Assembly: GCA_024195585.1 (NCBI GenBank) | Contig: SWBL01000004.1 | Location: 124,001-188,000 of the forward strand | Source of the DNA: Aureobasidium sp. EXF-3400 | Lineage: Eukaryota; Ascomycota; Dothideomycetes; Dothideales; Saccotheciaceae | Direction of reading: 5' to 3' | Length of the DNA stretch: 64,000 bases | Shown: positions 1 to 12,370 of the stretch, one piece after another | How positions within the stretch are numbered: position 1 is the stretch's first letter | Layout: every line of letters begins with the position of its first letter | The notes under the pieces: generated by a model | Seen by the model: only the letters and a program-made list of their open reading frames with translations | Databases searched by the model: none | Told to the model about the DNA's origin: nothing | Position numbers and translations under genes: made by a program

Positions 1-1851
1 TTGAAGCAAGAAGGTAAGAGCTTCCATTTTATTATTCTTGTCCTGTCATGGGGTGTGGTGGTTATCATCATCCCCGCCTGACGTCGCCTTGCCTCTGATG
101 ACGCATGAGAGGATTTGATGACGATGAATGCCATCTCATCTACCACGTACTGACGCGACCGTCAATTGCAGATACCTCAAGCCAAGATAGAGCACCCTCT
201 CCTTCGCGTCAAGGTATGTGCTGTTGGCAACCAGATCGCGACTTGGATTAGCTGCTGACATTCATCTCAGACACTCAGCAGAACATACCTGCCATTAAAC
301 AGCCGGAAGATACTAAAGCATCTGGTGACGGCGCAAAAGAATCTAACGCGTCCTCGACCAATGCGCCGCTTGCACCTCCACCCGTTCCGAATAAGGCCTC
401 TAACGGAGACAACGACTATTTCAGCGGAGCTCACAGTGCCGCTCATCTAACCAAGGAACCTAACCCTTTCGAAAGCGCTTTTGGAGGTTCCACCGAGACA
501 CCTGGCAAGCCTCAACTTCCTGGAGTCAACAGTTTAACATCGCCTGCTCCTCTGCTTCCCGGAACCACTCCCAATTGGCCCGGTTCTCTTCGTTCAGGAC
601 CTCTTAGCCCTGCCATGCTAACCGGCCCAGCGGGGTCGTCCAACGACTACTTCAGCAACGACCATCACTTTGGCGGCAGTTTCCCTACCCCTAACGAATC
701 ATCTCTCAGGACTGGTCTGACTCCTGGCGGCGGCGGGTCTATGTTCCCCCAGCCTAGCCCCAACTCGCAAGCAATCTTCAACGCAATCCAGAGTGGAGGT
801 GCCACTCCTGGTACTCTAGACTTCCACAGAACTGCTATGCACGCGCGCGCTTCTCAAACAAACGTAAACGGAAACTTCAATATGCCTCAGCCACCTACTT
901 CCGCCGCTGCCGATCCTAACATCCAGCCCAACCTTGACAGCAAGGGCTTCGGCCAACAGCAGCAGAACGATACCTTTGAGCAGCATGACGCCAACGATGC
1001 AGCCAACGGTCTCTTCATGCTTGCCCAGGCTAGAGGCAACAATCGCAACCAACCTCAGCAATACCCGCCACCTCAGTCACAGCCTCAGATGAACTACATG
1101 GGCAACCCTCCACACCTACCTGGTGGTCTTGGCCAACAGGGACACGATGGATCAGCCAACATGTCAGCCCGTGCCAACAAGAACTCTATCGGCAGCAACC
1201 TTTCCGGGTCAACACAAAATGAGCACGGCAACTTCTCCGATAGTGACGGAGACGTCAAGCCCACCAGAGGCAAGGGAAAGAAGAACAACAACACTAAGAA
1301 CTCGAACAATGGCAGACGCAAGGCCGAGGATCAACCCAAGGGATCCAACAAGCGCCAAAAGACTAGCATGCCATCTATGGACGAGGACGAGTCCGACAAC
1401 GACGACATGGACATGGAGAGAGGACCGGACAACAAGAAGATGACTGACGAAGAGAAGCGTAAAAACTTCCTCGAAAGGAACAGGTACGTGCCCCCACAAC
1501 ATGATTTGTGGCTTGGACCATGCTAACATGGAAAAAAGAATCGCTGCCCTCAAATGTCGTCAGCGTAAGAAGCAGTGGCTGGCTAACCTCCAGCAGAAGG
1601 TCGAAATCTTCTCAACTGAAAACGATGCGCTGGCCGCCACTGTCACTCAGCTGCGTGAGGAGATAGTAGGACTCAAGACTTTGCTCCTTGCCCACAAAGA
1701 TTGTCCTGTCTCGCAAGCACAGGGAATCAGCGGCATGGCAATGCAGAACATTGCTGGTGAACCCCATCAATTCGCTAACCCCTATGGTATGCAGATGTCT
1801 CAACATATGCAGCAGGGAGTACCATCGCAGGCCAACATGCAGAGACGGTAG
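1..1851 (+). CDS. atfA: bZIP transcription factor, AtfA/Atf1 (ATF/CREB) family, 5' partial
   Basis: Stress-responsive ATF/CREB bZIP factor that binds CRE sites in the nucleus; in fungi the family is the output of the Hog1/Sty1 MAPK pathway. The 5' end lies outside the window. Proposed exons: <1-13, 172-213, 271-1483, 1539-1851; each junction keeps the frame (split GAT codons at 13/172 and 213/271, split AGA at 1483/1539) and the last intron carries TGCTAAC at 1521-1527. The strongest family marks are the osmotic-stress/recombination motif 'SLRSGPLSPAMLTGP' near 588-632 and the C-terminal bZIP: basic region 'ERNRIAALKCRQRKK' across the last intron, then a heptad Leu zipper. The middle is Gln/Asn/Pro-rich with a basic, Ser-rich stretch before the bZIP. 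Stop is TAG. Identification is confident; the first exons are less certain because the start is missing. Confidence 0.9.
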
Positions 1852-2476
1852 TCCCATTTCCCATAGAAGGGCCAGAATTAAGTGTTACAGGGGCGTTCAA
1901 AAGGCATGACTGCAGGGCAAGGCAAGCTACGAAGCCAACAGCAGTGTGCGATAGCTCAGGCAAATGCTGAGCACAGGCGTAAGGCTCTTTTGGAGTTGGC
2001 GCACTACATTCTCTCTCACCAGCTTACGACTCCTTTCATTCAACTTGTACATCTTTCATTGAAGGAGCGTTTTCGCGCTGCACAAAGGGTTTGGAAAACT
2101 GTGGGAGATTGTGGATTCGGCGTAGTATGGGTATTCAGTTTTGTAACAATCATTGGTTTTTTAATCATACACGAATAGTACTTCATTGCAATTAGTTTTC
2201 CTTTCCGAGCGTCCCATTGTTGTTCAGCCATACTTTCTAAGGAATCCTCTGCAGAAAGTGTGATGCATGTGTGTAAACAGGTAAGTAGCTAGAAAGCTTG
2301 TATGATTAATGTTATTGTATTCATTGACGGACCGGAGGTTAGCCCCGAAAGATGAGTTGAGGAAGTCATTGGTATAGACTCTCAAGCTCGGGCTTGGCGC
2401 AAACAACACGTCTATTTGATGGCGCGTCTAGAGCACAGCACAATTCTAAAGAAGCGAGCTCCCTCATCAATGAGCG
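1852..2476. other. intergenic, atfA 3' side / gamma-tubulin complex gene promoter
   Basis: About 625 bases with no supported gene. It must hold the atfA 3' UTR and the promoter of the GCP3 gene. Short open frames here lack coding character. Confidence 0.6.
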
Positions 2477-5406
2477 ATGGAAAATCGGGCGCAGCGCGTG
2501 GATAACGCGCTGCAACAGTTGCTCTTTCGGTTGATCCCATGGAACCAAGATGATGATGAAGCAGTTGAAGACCAGCGCTTCGACGAGGCACTGCAAGCAG
2601 CCAGACAAACACTAGGCAGGCACGCTCCTTTCGTCGCAGACTGAGCAGGGACACAAAGCTGACTGGACTACCATGCGCAGATGATCAGCCATCCTCGGCA
2701 GCCGCAGACGATGTGCACCACGCCGCCGACTTGATCAGACAAAAGCTGGTGCATGAGAACAGCCGTCCGGACAAAGCCCTCCACTTCTCCAACCTTTATT
2801 CGCGACTGCTGAGCCAGCCTGTGCTCGATCGAAAATGGGCCATCTTGTACTTTCTATATCGACTCTCGGATTCTGAAGCTGCACCAGCACCGGATGCTGT
2901 TCCCTCGCTTACACCCCGCCCGCAACCTCCCTTGCGACAACAGAGCAGTGACGCCCCTGCTTTCAACGATGCCCTTTCTCGCAATGGCCTGCCCAGAGTA
3001 CCCGATCCCGAAGATCCAGAGCCTGTGCGACTCTCACAAACTCGAGAAAGAATGCCTCTACGTGCATCAACACGCTCAATAGAACCCTCGCCAGAGCCAA
3101 CCAACTCACCAAACCCGCTAGATGCGCCGACAGAGGCTCAATTGCTTCGCGATCTGCCATTCACACTGCAAGGTCTCTCTTCTACCAATCTCGCATTCTC
3201 CGGTTCCTCGCTCAGACTGCCTTCAACATTACCCGTGCCTATCATAAGTCTGCTGCACACACTCGCCGAACCTTCGCTACTGTATCGGAGTCTATCAGTA
3301 TTCGTCGAGTCTTCTGAAGGCGGTCTGGTGGGCCAAAGTTTGCGCTCTGCGATTGGCGTTGAATTGAGAGCGTACCTTGGATTGGTGGCTACGCTCGAGG
3401 CCCAAATCAGAAGAGCCTTGACGCAATTACAAGAATCGCCAGGAAACTTGGGCTTAGGAAAGGCAGGTGTGACGTTGAAGCGATGTGTTGTGTGGACTCG
3501 TGAAGCGACAATGGGCTTGAGATTGATGAGTATGATGGTCGAAGAAGCAAAAGGTAGGGGATCCATGGTCATTATAGCGGCATTGACTGACAATTTGGCA
3601 GAGAAGAAAGGAGGCGAGCTGATATCGCTCATACACTCCTACGCCTCATCACATGGCGATCCCTTTGTGTACACTTTTGCTGAACGACTCTTGATCCATG
3701 TAACCCGGCCTTTCTATACTATGCTACAACACTGGATCTATGATGGCGAGCTTGAAGATCCTTTCCTGGAGTTTTTCGTCTACCAAAACCGTGATGTTGA
3801 CTTGGACTCTGACCCTCGTCGTGGCGGTGCGACAAGTGTCTGGGAAGACAAGTATCGTCTCAAGGACAGTATGATACCTACCATCATTACACAAGATTTT
3901 GCAAAGAAAGTCTATCTTATCGGCAAATCACTCAACTTCATCCGCTATGGTTGTGGTGACTCGGCTTGGGTCGAGAACCATAGCAAGAGCTCTATGCGAG
4001 AGCTTCGCTATGGCGACACAGCTACACTTGAATCGTCAATCGATTCCGCATACAAGGGCACCATGGCTCGTCTCATTTATCTGATGGAAGACAAGTTCAA
4101 GTTGTTTGAGCATCTGGCAGCACTCAAAAAGTACCTCCTGCTGGGACAGGGTGACTTTGTTGCCTTGCTCATGGAATCTTTGGCATCGAACCTCGATAGA
4201 CCAGCCAACAGTCAGTATCGACACACCTTGACCGCTCAACTCGAGCATGCTATCCGAAACAGCAATGCCCAATACGACTCTCCCGATGTGCTTCGCCGTC
4301 TGGATGCTCGTATGCTCGAGCTGTCTCATGGCGAGATTGGCTGGGATGTGTTTACACTTGAGTACAGAGTTGACTCTCCTTTGGATGTCATCGTTACACC
4401 ATGGGCATCAAAGCAATATCTCAAGGTCTTCAACTTCTTGTGGCGTGTCAAGCGCGTCGAATTTGCATTAGGAAGCACATGGCGACGAACAATGACCGGT
4501 GCTCGAGGCGTACTCGGCGCTGTCGGCGACAAAGTAGACGCTGACTGGAAAAACGCGAGAGGTGGCATTGCTGAGATGATTCACTTCGTCTCGCAACTTC
4601 AACATTACATTCTCTTTGAGGTTATCGAAGCAGGCTGGGAGGGGCTCCAAAAAGCCATGCGCACACCAGACGCCACCCTCGACGATCTGATTTCGGCCCA
4701 TGGAGCCTACCTGCGCAGCATTACTCGCAAGGGTCTTCTAGCCCCTTCAGGTTCACAAGCCTCCTCATCCACAGCACCAGACTTTACAGCACAACTCCAC
4801 GAACTTCTCAAACTGATGCTGGCATATAAAGATGCAGTCGACAGCTTATACTCGTACTCCGTAGCCGAGTTCACACGCCGTCAGGACCTTGCAGCCAAGA
4901 TCGAGACACGCACTGCAGCAGGCACATGGGGCGTGACAGAAAAAGACGAGAACGAGTTTGGTTCATCCCACATGAGCAATACCAACAAACGCAGCTCACG
5001 CCGTACCAACGACCGCGACGACGAGTCTCCCATCCCACCACTACTTCCCATCACTTCGTCAGGCAATGCAGCGGCCGACGAAGCAGCTATCTTGTCTTCA
5101 TTGCGCCAACGCTTGCACTCCCTAGCTACAGACTTTAGAGCTAGAGTTAACATCTTGCTTGGAGATTTGGCGTATCAGCCGGATGTGGATATGAGGTTCC
5201 TCGGTGTAGTCATGAATTTCAACGATGTGTATGCGCCGGTGAGAAGGGGTGGTAGAAGGAGACAGACGAATGCTAAAGAGGGAACACATCATCATGAGAG
5301 GGATGCGAATGACAAAGGTGCAAAGGAGAAGGGAAAAGAGAGGGAGAGGGTTAAGAGGACGAGGGATGAGAGCGAGGCTAATGGAGGTGCTTCCAAGGAG
5401 AATTGA
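2477..5406 (+). CDS. Gamma-tubulin complex component 3 (Alp6/Spc98-type)
   Basis: Subunit of the gamma-tubulin complex that nucleates microtubules at the spindle pole body. Exons 2477-2615, 2681-3553, 3602-5406 give 938 aa, close to human GCP3 (907 aa). The start ATG at 2477 opens a typical N-terminus; intron 1 (2616-2680) uses a GC donor and a TGACT-type branch site; intron 2 (3554-3601) is 48 nt, a multiple of three without a stop, so the raw frame reads through it. GRIP-type signatures follow: 'KKGGELISLIHSYASSHGD', 'WIYDGELEDPFLEFF', 'VWEDKYRLKDSMIPTI', 'KVYLIGKSLNFIRYGCGDS'. The C-terminus is a charged, low-complexity tail. GCP3 is preferred over GCP2 because of the 'GGEL...HGDP' and 'IGKSLNFIRYGCGD' blocks. 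The neighbour downstream is convergent. Confidence 0.9.
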
Positions 5407-6047
5407 GCGAGTGCCATCTCCTCCTGCTTTTCCTTTTTGTTTTTCAAGGTCTCTTCTACAACAATTGGCGTTTTATGGTATGGAGAGCCATGGATGCGTT
5501 CGTAGCATTTGTTCTGAATGCAGAAAGAATTTTTCTCACGAAAGCATAGATTACCCTGCACGTACATGTTACTTTCACGTCGAGAAGGAGTATCGGTAGT
5601 GCGGAATAATTGCTTTTCTTATTCTTGGTTTCTTGACTCTTCTTGTTTGATCGACCACCGCTGAGATTCTGCATGTGTCTTTGTTTTGGTGATTATATGG
5701 CTTGGATGTCTATGTTCTTGTCTTTTTTGCGGAAGCTCGTTGTAACCAAGAAGACTGTTTCGAGTCTAAGAGACTGCTTGATAGCCAAAGGCTCTATGGA
5801 AACAACCGGTCCGCCTTCGATCTTGAAACACTCAGCCCAGTCTATTGAGCTAGCGAGACTAAACTCTCCAGACAAGTTTTCATTCAAGAGCAGCAGCAGC
5901 AAGATGTTTGGTTGCCGACTCCAGAAAGAACGTCTCACAAAGAAGGTACCACAGCTTCGATGATCTCTTGTGTCGTGATGGAGAGATTCGAAGAGGGTGA
6001 GCTTTGTGATATGCAGACCGGAACGTTCAGTCGATAGCACAAGTCCT
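5407..6047. other. intergenic between convergent genes
   Basis: About 640 bases between the stops of the gamma-tubulin complex gene (+) and the WKF-domain gene (-), presumably both 3' UTRs. A reverse frame stays open here as an extension of an alternate frame under the Ser/Asp repeats of the WKF gene; it has no start of its own and no recognisable domain. Confidence 0.5.
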
Positions 6048-7851
6048 TCAGTCACTGTCTGAATCGCTGGAAGAGTCTTCGGACGAGGATTTCGACTCTG
6101 AACTGTCGTCGGAGCTTGATGATGAACCTGAATCACTGTCCGAAGACTCGCTGTCAGAAGAACTAGACTCAGCCTTGGCCTTCTTGCCCTTTGTGGTCTT
6201 CGCCTTCGTGCCCTTGGGGTTCTTAACCTTCGTGGCCTTAGCCTTTGCCTTTGCAAGTTCGGCCTCGAGTTTTGCAATCTTTGCGTCTGCGATTTCAGCC
6301 TTGAGCTTTGCGATCTTGGCCTTCTTTGCTGCAGGCTTTTCGTCCTCGCTGTCGCTACTGCTGCTGCCTTCGCTGTCGCTGTCACTGTCGCTGTCGCTGC
6401 TATCATCGCTGTCGCTGCTGCTGCTAGCACTGCTTTCGCTGCTAGAAACATCGGTTCTCGACTTTCTCTTCTTGCGGACAGAGCGTGCAGTCTCCACCTT
6501 GGGCTCCTCCTTGACGGCAGGCGTTGCTCTTGTGAGTGGCTGAGGTCCACCCTTGTTCATGGTGTTCCAAACCACTTGTACGCGTTCGTCGTAGTCCTTC
6601 TGCTCCTGAATAATCTTGGTCTTTTCTGGCTCTGGATCGATACCGTTCTTGCGCAAAATCTCCTTCTGTCTCTCAAGAGCAGTGTCGTAAGCAGCCTTCC
6701 TGGCCTCTGGGGTCTCCATGGGCTCGTCCTTAACTTCTGGGATTTCGGAGCGGATGAAGGAGACAATGTCAATGTTTGCGGACTGAGCTGCTTGACGCAG
6801 ACGCTGGCGTGCGGCTGCTCCTTGCAATCCGTCAAGATATTCAACCAGTGCTTCGTTGCAGGATGGAGGGACGCGGTAGATGTTCCAAATGTTTTTGAGC
6901 AGGTCGTTCTGTTTAGATTTGTTGAACTTCCAAGAGGGTCGGTCGTTGTGGTATTGCTCAAGGTAGTGGACGTAATCGGGTACTGGCTTGTTGGTGTTGT
7001 CCTTTGGCGTGCGTACCTTGACTTTCTTCACGGCAGGTGTCTCGGTTTCAGGAATGGTTTGCGGCGTGTCGTCCTTGTTTGTTGTCTCTTCGTCTGCCTC
7101 TTTCGTTTGATCTTTCTGCTTGTCCTTCTTCTCCTTCTTTGCCTTCTTCTTTTCTTCCTTGGCCGCACTATTGCTCTCCTTGTTTGCAGTCTTGGATGTC
7201 AGGTCAGCTTCCTGAGTGACCTCAGGTTGAGTTGGCACAGATTTTGTAGATTCCTCAATCTTGTTCTTCTCGGCGGCCTTTGCTGCCTCGGCAGCGTCGT
7301 AAGCGGCGGCTTTTTGAGCGTAGTAATCGAGTTCGTCGTTAGCCCAGGCTTGGAAGTAAGTCTGAGCACTGTCTCCGTCTTGCTTCTTAGTGTCGTTTGA
7401 GAAGACAACGGACTTGCGGTGGCCTTGCTTGCTGTTGGGTGTGGCTAGGATCGACTTTTCTGGGGAGGCCCGTCTATAGGTCGAGTTAGCGCTAGTGAAG
7501 GGGACATAGATGTGGAATTGACTGAGACACAGTTCATCACTACAGTGCGGTTCGTCGAATAGGGAGTTTTTAGAGGAACAGAAGTAGGAGAAAGGCATAC
7601 AATCTGGAGGGCATCGGACTGGATATCGGAGCTACTGACGACGATTGCAACTGCTTTTGTGCAGGGCTAGATACATTGGCTCCATTCTGAGATTGATCGA
7701 GTCTCTGCTTCTTAGAACCCTTGGGTGTATCGGCGTCATCGCGAGAACGTTTGGTCGAGGTAGCAGGAGAAGCAGGCAGCGGAGCGGTGTCTTTGGCGTT
7801 TGTCAGACTCAGACCCAGTCTTTTCCAGGCAGGCACGCGTTGTTCGGTCAT
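6048..7851 (-). CDS. WKF-domain protein (C7orf50-like), acidic/Ser-rich C-terminus
   Basis: Probable nucleolar or nuclear protein; the WKF domain is found in eukaryotic proteins linked to ribosome biogenesis (family knowledge). Exons (minus strand) 7851-7601 and 7473-6048 give 558 aa; donor GTATGC, acceptor TATAG, codon split TT|A. The N-terminus is basic with a nuclear-localisation-like 'KGSKKQR'. The middle has a long Lys/Glu/Ala helix, then the domain signature 'YHNDRPSWKFNKSKQNDLLK' with the Trp-Lys-Phe core, followed by a predicted helical bundle ('VPPSCNEALVEYLDGL'). The C-terminus has Lys-rich helices flanked by Ser/Asp runs (two blocks), typical of CK2-phosphorylated nucleolar proteins. 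It is divergent from the proteasome alpha-1 gene (288 bp between starts). Function beyond the domain is inference. Confidence 0.8.
6345..6444. repeat. coding microsatellite, degenerate TCG/CTG triplets (Ser/Asp codons)
   Basis: Imperfect triplet and hexamer repeats of GCTGTC/GCTGCT type encode alternating Ser and Asp in the WKF-domain protein on the minus strand. They are in frame, so length changes would alter the acidic tract without a frameshift. Confidence 0.75.
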
Positions 7852-8139
7852 GGTTGCTGCTGCAAAAGATCAATCACATGCAAGACCAAAAAAAGAAGGA
7901 ACAAAAATTATGCGGAAGTCCATCTTCGTCCGGGGAAGGCGCGGGAGTGCCAAGAGACGGCCTTGTTTCGCTCGAAGCTCCATGACGAGAGGGCAAACGC
8001 GCCGTGCTCATTCATACAGAGCTTCACTATCACCGCAATCCTATCGCCATCCATCACCCTGTTGTTTCTGTCTTGTTGGCTTGCTTCGACTGGAGTTTTC
8101 ACACGGTTACAATCTTGATACACAGACTAGTTGCCCACC

Positions 8140-9059
8140 ATGAGTGCGTCTTGTCTTGGTCCTACAGCTCGGCGTAGCTAACTCCCGCAACAGGCAGCGC
8201 AGGCTACGATAGACACATCACCATCTTCTCGGACCAGGGCCGTCTCTACCAAGTTGGTGCGTATCTGACGCAGCTCATCTGGATAGCGCATCCCCTGGCT
8301 TACACTGAACAGAATATGCATTCAAGGCCATCACCGCAGCAAACATCACCTCCGTCGGCGTCCGTGGCAAGGACTGCGCAGTAGTCATCTCGCAAAAGAA
8401 GGTCCCCGACAAGCTCATCGACCCCTCGTCCGTCTCCTACATACACAGACTCTCGCCATCCGTCGGCTGTGTCATGACCGGTTCCATCGCAGATGCAAGA
8501 GCTTCGGTCATGAGAGCGCGTGGTGAAGCTGCCGAGTTCAGATACAAGAACGGCTACGAGATGCCCTGTGATGTTTTGGCCAAGCGTCTCGCAAACATCT
8601 CTCAGGTCTACACACAAAGAGTGAGATGCTCAAGCTTGGGTACATTCACGACTCGGAACTAACACGACGCAGGCATACATGAGACCCCTAGGCGTTGCCA
8701 CAACACTCATCTCAGTCGACTCTGAGTTCGGTCCTCAGCTTTACAAGTGCGATCCCGCAGGTTACTTTGTCGGCTACAAGGCCACCGCATCAGGTCCCAA
8801 GGCACAAGAGGCCATGAACCACCTCGAGAAGAAGCTGCGAAACAAGAACTGCGCCGAGGGTAACTGGGAGGAGGTTGTTGAGCTCGCCATTACCACTCTC
8901 AGCACAGTGCTGAGCGTCGATTTCAAGAAGGGTGAGATCGAAATTGGCATCGTCGGCGGTCCCCGTCCAGATGGCAAGGAGGGCACCACAACCGACTTCA
9001 GCACTCTGACCGAAGAACAAATCGATGAGCGTCTGCAATCGATTGCTGAGAAGGACTGA
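8140..9059 (+). CDS. scl1: 20S proteasome subunit alpha type 1 (Scl1/PSMA6)
   Basis: Alpha-ring subunit of the 20S proteasome core, a structural member of the gate. Exons 8140-8143, 8194-8256, 8313-8620, 8673-9059 give 253 aa, the usual family length. The first exon is only ATG plus one base (donor GTGCGT); splicing yields [13 protein letters not shown]. The alpha1 signature '[20 protein letters not shown]' is present, as are '[20 protein letters not shown]', '[19 protein letters not shown]' and '[13 protein letters not shown]'. The last intron has an ACTAAC branch site at 8657-8662. It is divergently transcribed from the WKF-domain gene. I saw no clear proteasome box (GGTGGCAAA) in the short shared promoter. 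Confidence 0.96.
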
Positions 9060-9928
9060 AATTAACGACCTCCTACCTTCACGACGCCATCTAATCCACC
9101 ACATGCATGCTATGCCATCGCTCTCGCCGGCGCGCTTGCGCAACTCACCGCCAGCAGTGTGGGTTGTTGCACCCAGCTCAGCGTGCGGAGCAGCCGGTAG
9201 CGTCATCTTATGAATCGAGCTGTGTTATTACCCTTCCGTATCAAAGCATCATTTCCTTCTTTGTTCCACTAAACGTCCTCCTTCCGTGGCCCTGTTTCTC
9301 TTTCAAGTGCCGGCCGCGCCGGCTGCTCGATGGTAGCTCTGATTGTGGCGCTCCTCCCCCACCTTTACCACTGAAACGCCCTCTGAACGCCTCTTCTGAA
9401 CCCAAACTGCTCTAGGACTCGCCGACACCTGACATCGCCATGCACCTACGCTAGGGGCTCTTGTGCATCTGCCATACGTGTGTGCGTCCTCTTGGCTGGG
9501 CCGTCTGAGCTGTCGACCGATTCACTTCCACACCTGGCAGCTATGTGACGTCTTGGCTAACCACCCTCAGGCGTAAAACTGCCATTTTAGATCTGAACCC
9601 TCTTCTAATCATGCCTGCCCATAGCTGCAAAGACGACCATTTCCCTTGTTGGTGTATTTATTAACGTCTCTCCCAATCCATCCATGGCCTCTCCTTCGCT
9701 TCTGCACACCCTGCCTTGACCTTTCTGTTCCCTTTTTCTCCACCCGATCTGCTCGCATATTACCGACTTCGTTATATGTGTGACAATGAAAGATACTTTT
9801 TTGGGATCCGCAAGAATCTATTCCCAGAATAACCGTCTGGACCTGTAAGGGTCGTTTATATATCCGTCGATCACTGCCCATCCAGACCCATCTTCTTACC
9901 ACAGCTGAAGTAGTTCCTTCTTTGCTCA
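9060..9928. other. intergenic
   Basis: About 870 bases without a supported gene. It holds the proteasome gene 3' UTR and the presumed promoter of the small gene at 9929. A CRE-like GTGACGTC lies near 9546; one such site is weak evidence of regulation. Confidence 0.5.
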
Positions 9929-10725
9929 ATGACTGACGGATGTAAGATGTCCCTTGTACCTTCCTTTACTACCAACCCGGAACCTCCCTCTCTGACATGC
10001 ATTGCCTCAGTGAATGAGGCACGCGCCATGCGTATCGCCGAAATTCTTTCTGATTTCAGACATCTGCAACATTACATTGCAAACATTAGAGCAAATCCTT
10101 CAGCTGAAGACTACTACGAGGAAGGCTATTGCGTGCTGCGCCAATGTGCTGCAGAAGCCCAAGCCCTGCTCGCGCAACCATTCGATTGCCAAGGACCGGA
10201 ACCAGATGGTGATTGTGAACAAGAGAAGGTGCAGCTTCAAAGGTATATCCTCCAACTTCCTGGGACACTCCTATTGATTCTGATATGAGATATAGAATCA
10301 TGCTTGATGCAAGTATCCGACGTTTCAAAATTCAACAAATATATCTCAAAGCAAGTGCAGCTCTACGATGGGTCAACTCGAGAACTGCCATCCTTGGAAC
10401 AAGTCGGCCTCAATCTGTCCATACACCAGCGCTGCAACAGATAAACAGCACGATGCGAGCAGTAAGTTCAGCTGTCTTTATTGTTTTTTCCTGGAAGATT
10501 ACCTGCTTGTGCAAGAAGCTCAGGGAGCACATGATCCGAACCATATGGCTGGGTCACTAGTGAAAATGCGGTCAACTGACATGGTTTCCCTTGCAGGAAC
10601 TTGCATCGGTGACACCAGCTCGGGTTGAGCTGGCTCTACGATCCCAGGACAGCGTTCAGGGGAAATGGCTTGCAGAGGATCCAACATGGAGCACCATGGA
10701 AGAAACAATTCGGACCGGTCGATGA
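9929..10725 (+). CDS. hypothetical protein, three exons
   Basis: I do not recognise the family. Exons 9929-10242, 10296-10461, 10597-10725 give 202 aa, with all junctions in frame: donor GTATAT with acceptor TATAG (AG|A codon), and donor GTAAGT with acceptor TTGCAG. The second intron has an AACTGAC branch-like site. The protein is soluble-looking and helical, without signal peptide or membrane segment: 'EARAMRIAEILSDFRHLQHY' and 'CVLRQCAAEAQALLAQP' suggest helices, and the second exon starts 'IMLDASIRRFKIQQIYLKA'. Its C-terminus ends 'STMEETIRTGR'. The clean splice structure supports a real gene; the start could instead be the second Met. It stands alone before a gene-poor stretch. Confidence 0.6.
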
Positions 10726-12145
10726 TTGCATTGGTCACTCGACCCACCAGCACCAAGTGACCAAGCATCGGCATACCCTTGGATACCGATCTTTGGTAAA
10801 CCAAGTCTTTGGGTCCGAAAACCGTCGAGTCAAGAACAGCAGACTTGCAAAACTCTCTTGGCCGAGCCTCCGACAGAACCCAACACCAACGGCACCAGCA
10901 TCGGAATGCACACAAACGGTCTCTAGCCGCTCTTTGCGTCAGGTCGTTCACACGTGCGGGCACTCGGACAGATCCGCCGGCGGTTTAGCTTTAAGCCCCT
11001 CGGCGACGCCGACCTGCCACCGCATGCATCATTATCTTTCCGAACGGTTTATTCCCTATTAGCGCCATCGACACCATTGCCTTATTTTGAAGAATGGTTT
11101 GAACCAATCTCGGAAGTCGGAAGGGGGACTGGAGACTGCAACGGATAAAATGCGAGATGAAAAAAAGGAACGAGTTGAGGTGAGGTGCATCTTGAATCGT
11201 GGGGGTGGGTATCACCCAAGAGACGAAGGATCATTAAACTCACCTTGTGCAGCTGCTGTCATCACTGCAATATCCAGCTTAGGAAACAATTTGCACAATA
11301 AGACGCATGATATTATTGTGATCATACTGCCTCGTGGCCTGACTCAAACATCAACATGTCGTTCTCGCATAGAGATCCCTCCGAATGGTGACTATACAGT
11401 GAAAAATTTGACTTTCAAAGTTTCTTGCTCAACACTATATCATTATCAACATATCGCATGACGTGCATAGCCTTATGGGAAAGCCATGGCTTGACGGCAT
11501 TGCGATTGGCAATGATGCGATTCTTAGTCAACTCTTCTTCGACTCTGTGCTTTTCTCCCTGCAAATCAATGCAGCAGTGCACGCTGCTGTTGCACAGTCT
11601 AAATTGTCCCGAGTGGGTCTGTCATGAGAGTCAGGATCAAACGGCCCCCATCCACGGTGCTGGCCCTGAAGAGACATTCCGCCAGAAAGCTTCTTTGATA
11701 ACCGTGACTTTTAGTCTCATCAATCAGTCTTGAGCACTTCCAGGATCATTGTGACGCAACCAAGCATCTGCATTGTTGCTCGAGGAACAAAAGAGGCTTT
11801 CCGCCTCGATTGATAATCCTAGGCTTTGACCAGGTCAAGTGTGCATATCACACCTGTTGCCGCTTCGACCAACCTGAATCATCATCACCACCGTCGTTAC
11901 CATGAATCACTGACAAGATTATCATTCAAATCAAGGATCTTATTGGATACCGCGCACTGAGTACGCTAACACACACAAACTCTGAACACCGACCTGGCAA
12001 GACGACGCTCACCGCTCCTGCCAAAACTTATTGCAAGACAGTACCCGATAGATCATCATTGGCCTAACCATGGTTAAGTGATGCTTGGACAGGAAATAGA
12101 ACAGACCTACAAGTATATCGCACACACCCGTCCGATTAATCTGAC

Positions 12146-12157
12146 TTTAGGGTTTAG
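12146..12157 (+). promoter_or_regulatory. telobox-like element TTTAGGGTTTAG
   Basis: One and a half copies of the fungal telomere unit TTAGGG in an interstitial position. Such elements can bind telobox (Myb-type) factors; a role here is only inference because no gene start is nearby. Confidence 0.25.
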
Positions 12158-12346
12158 CAGCGCAGATCCGCCAACAGCTTTTGATCCTTCGGCCAAAGCG
12201 AAAAAGTCTCTCCTCTCAAGCACGCACGCCAGCCGTCCAACCTAGCAATCGTTTATTGGCTTAGCTGCATGCCCTTGACCCCGTTCCTCTGCAGGTTTAA
12301 GCAGCAAGACAACCCCTCCGGAAAGACGTCACCAATAAACGTTCTA

Positions 12347-12370
12347 GGCAAGGGCAAGGGCAAGGGCAAG
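12347..12370. repeat. GGCAAG tandem repeat, 4 copies
   Basis: Four perfect hexamers GGCAAG run head to tail. No gene contains them, so this is a simple microsatellite in non-coding sequence. Confidence 0.85.

Noticed and set aside
5693..6550. 285-codon minus-strand frame overlapping the WKF gene
   Set aside because: Its body is an alternate reading of Ser/Asp and Lys/Ala repeats, giving low-complexity Ala/Arg sequence; the WKF frame is the supported one.
6175..7400. plus-strand frames of 122 and 274 codons over the WKF gene
   Set aside because: Leu/Phe/Val-rich translations are reverse complements of Lys/Glu/Asp codons, not real membrane proteins.
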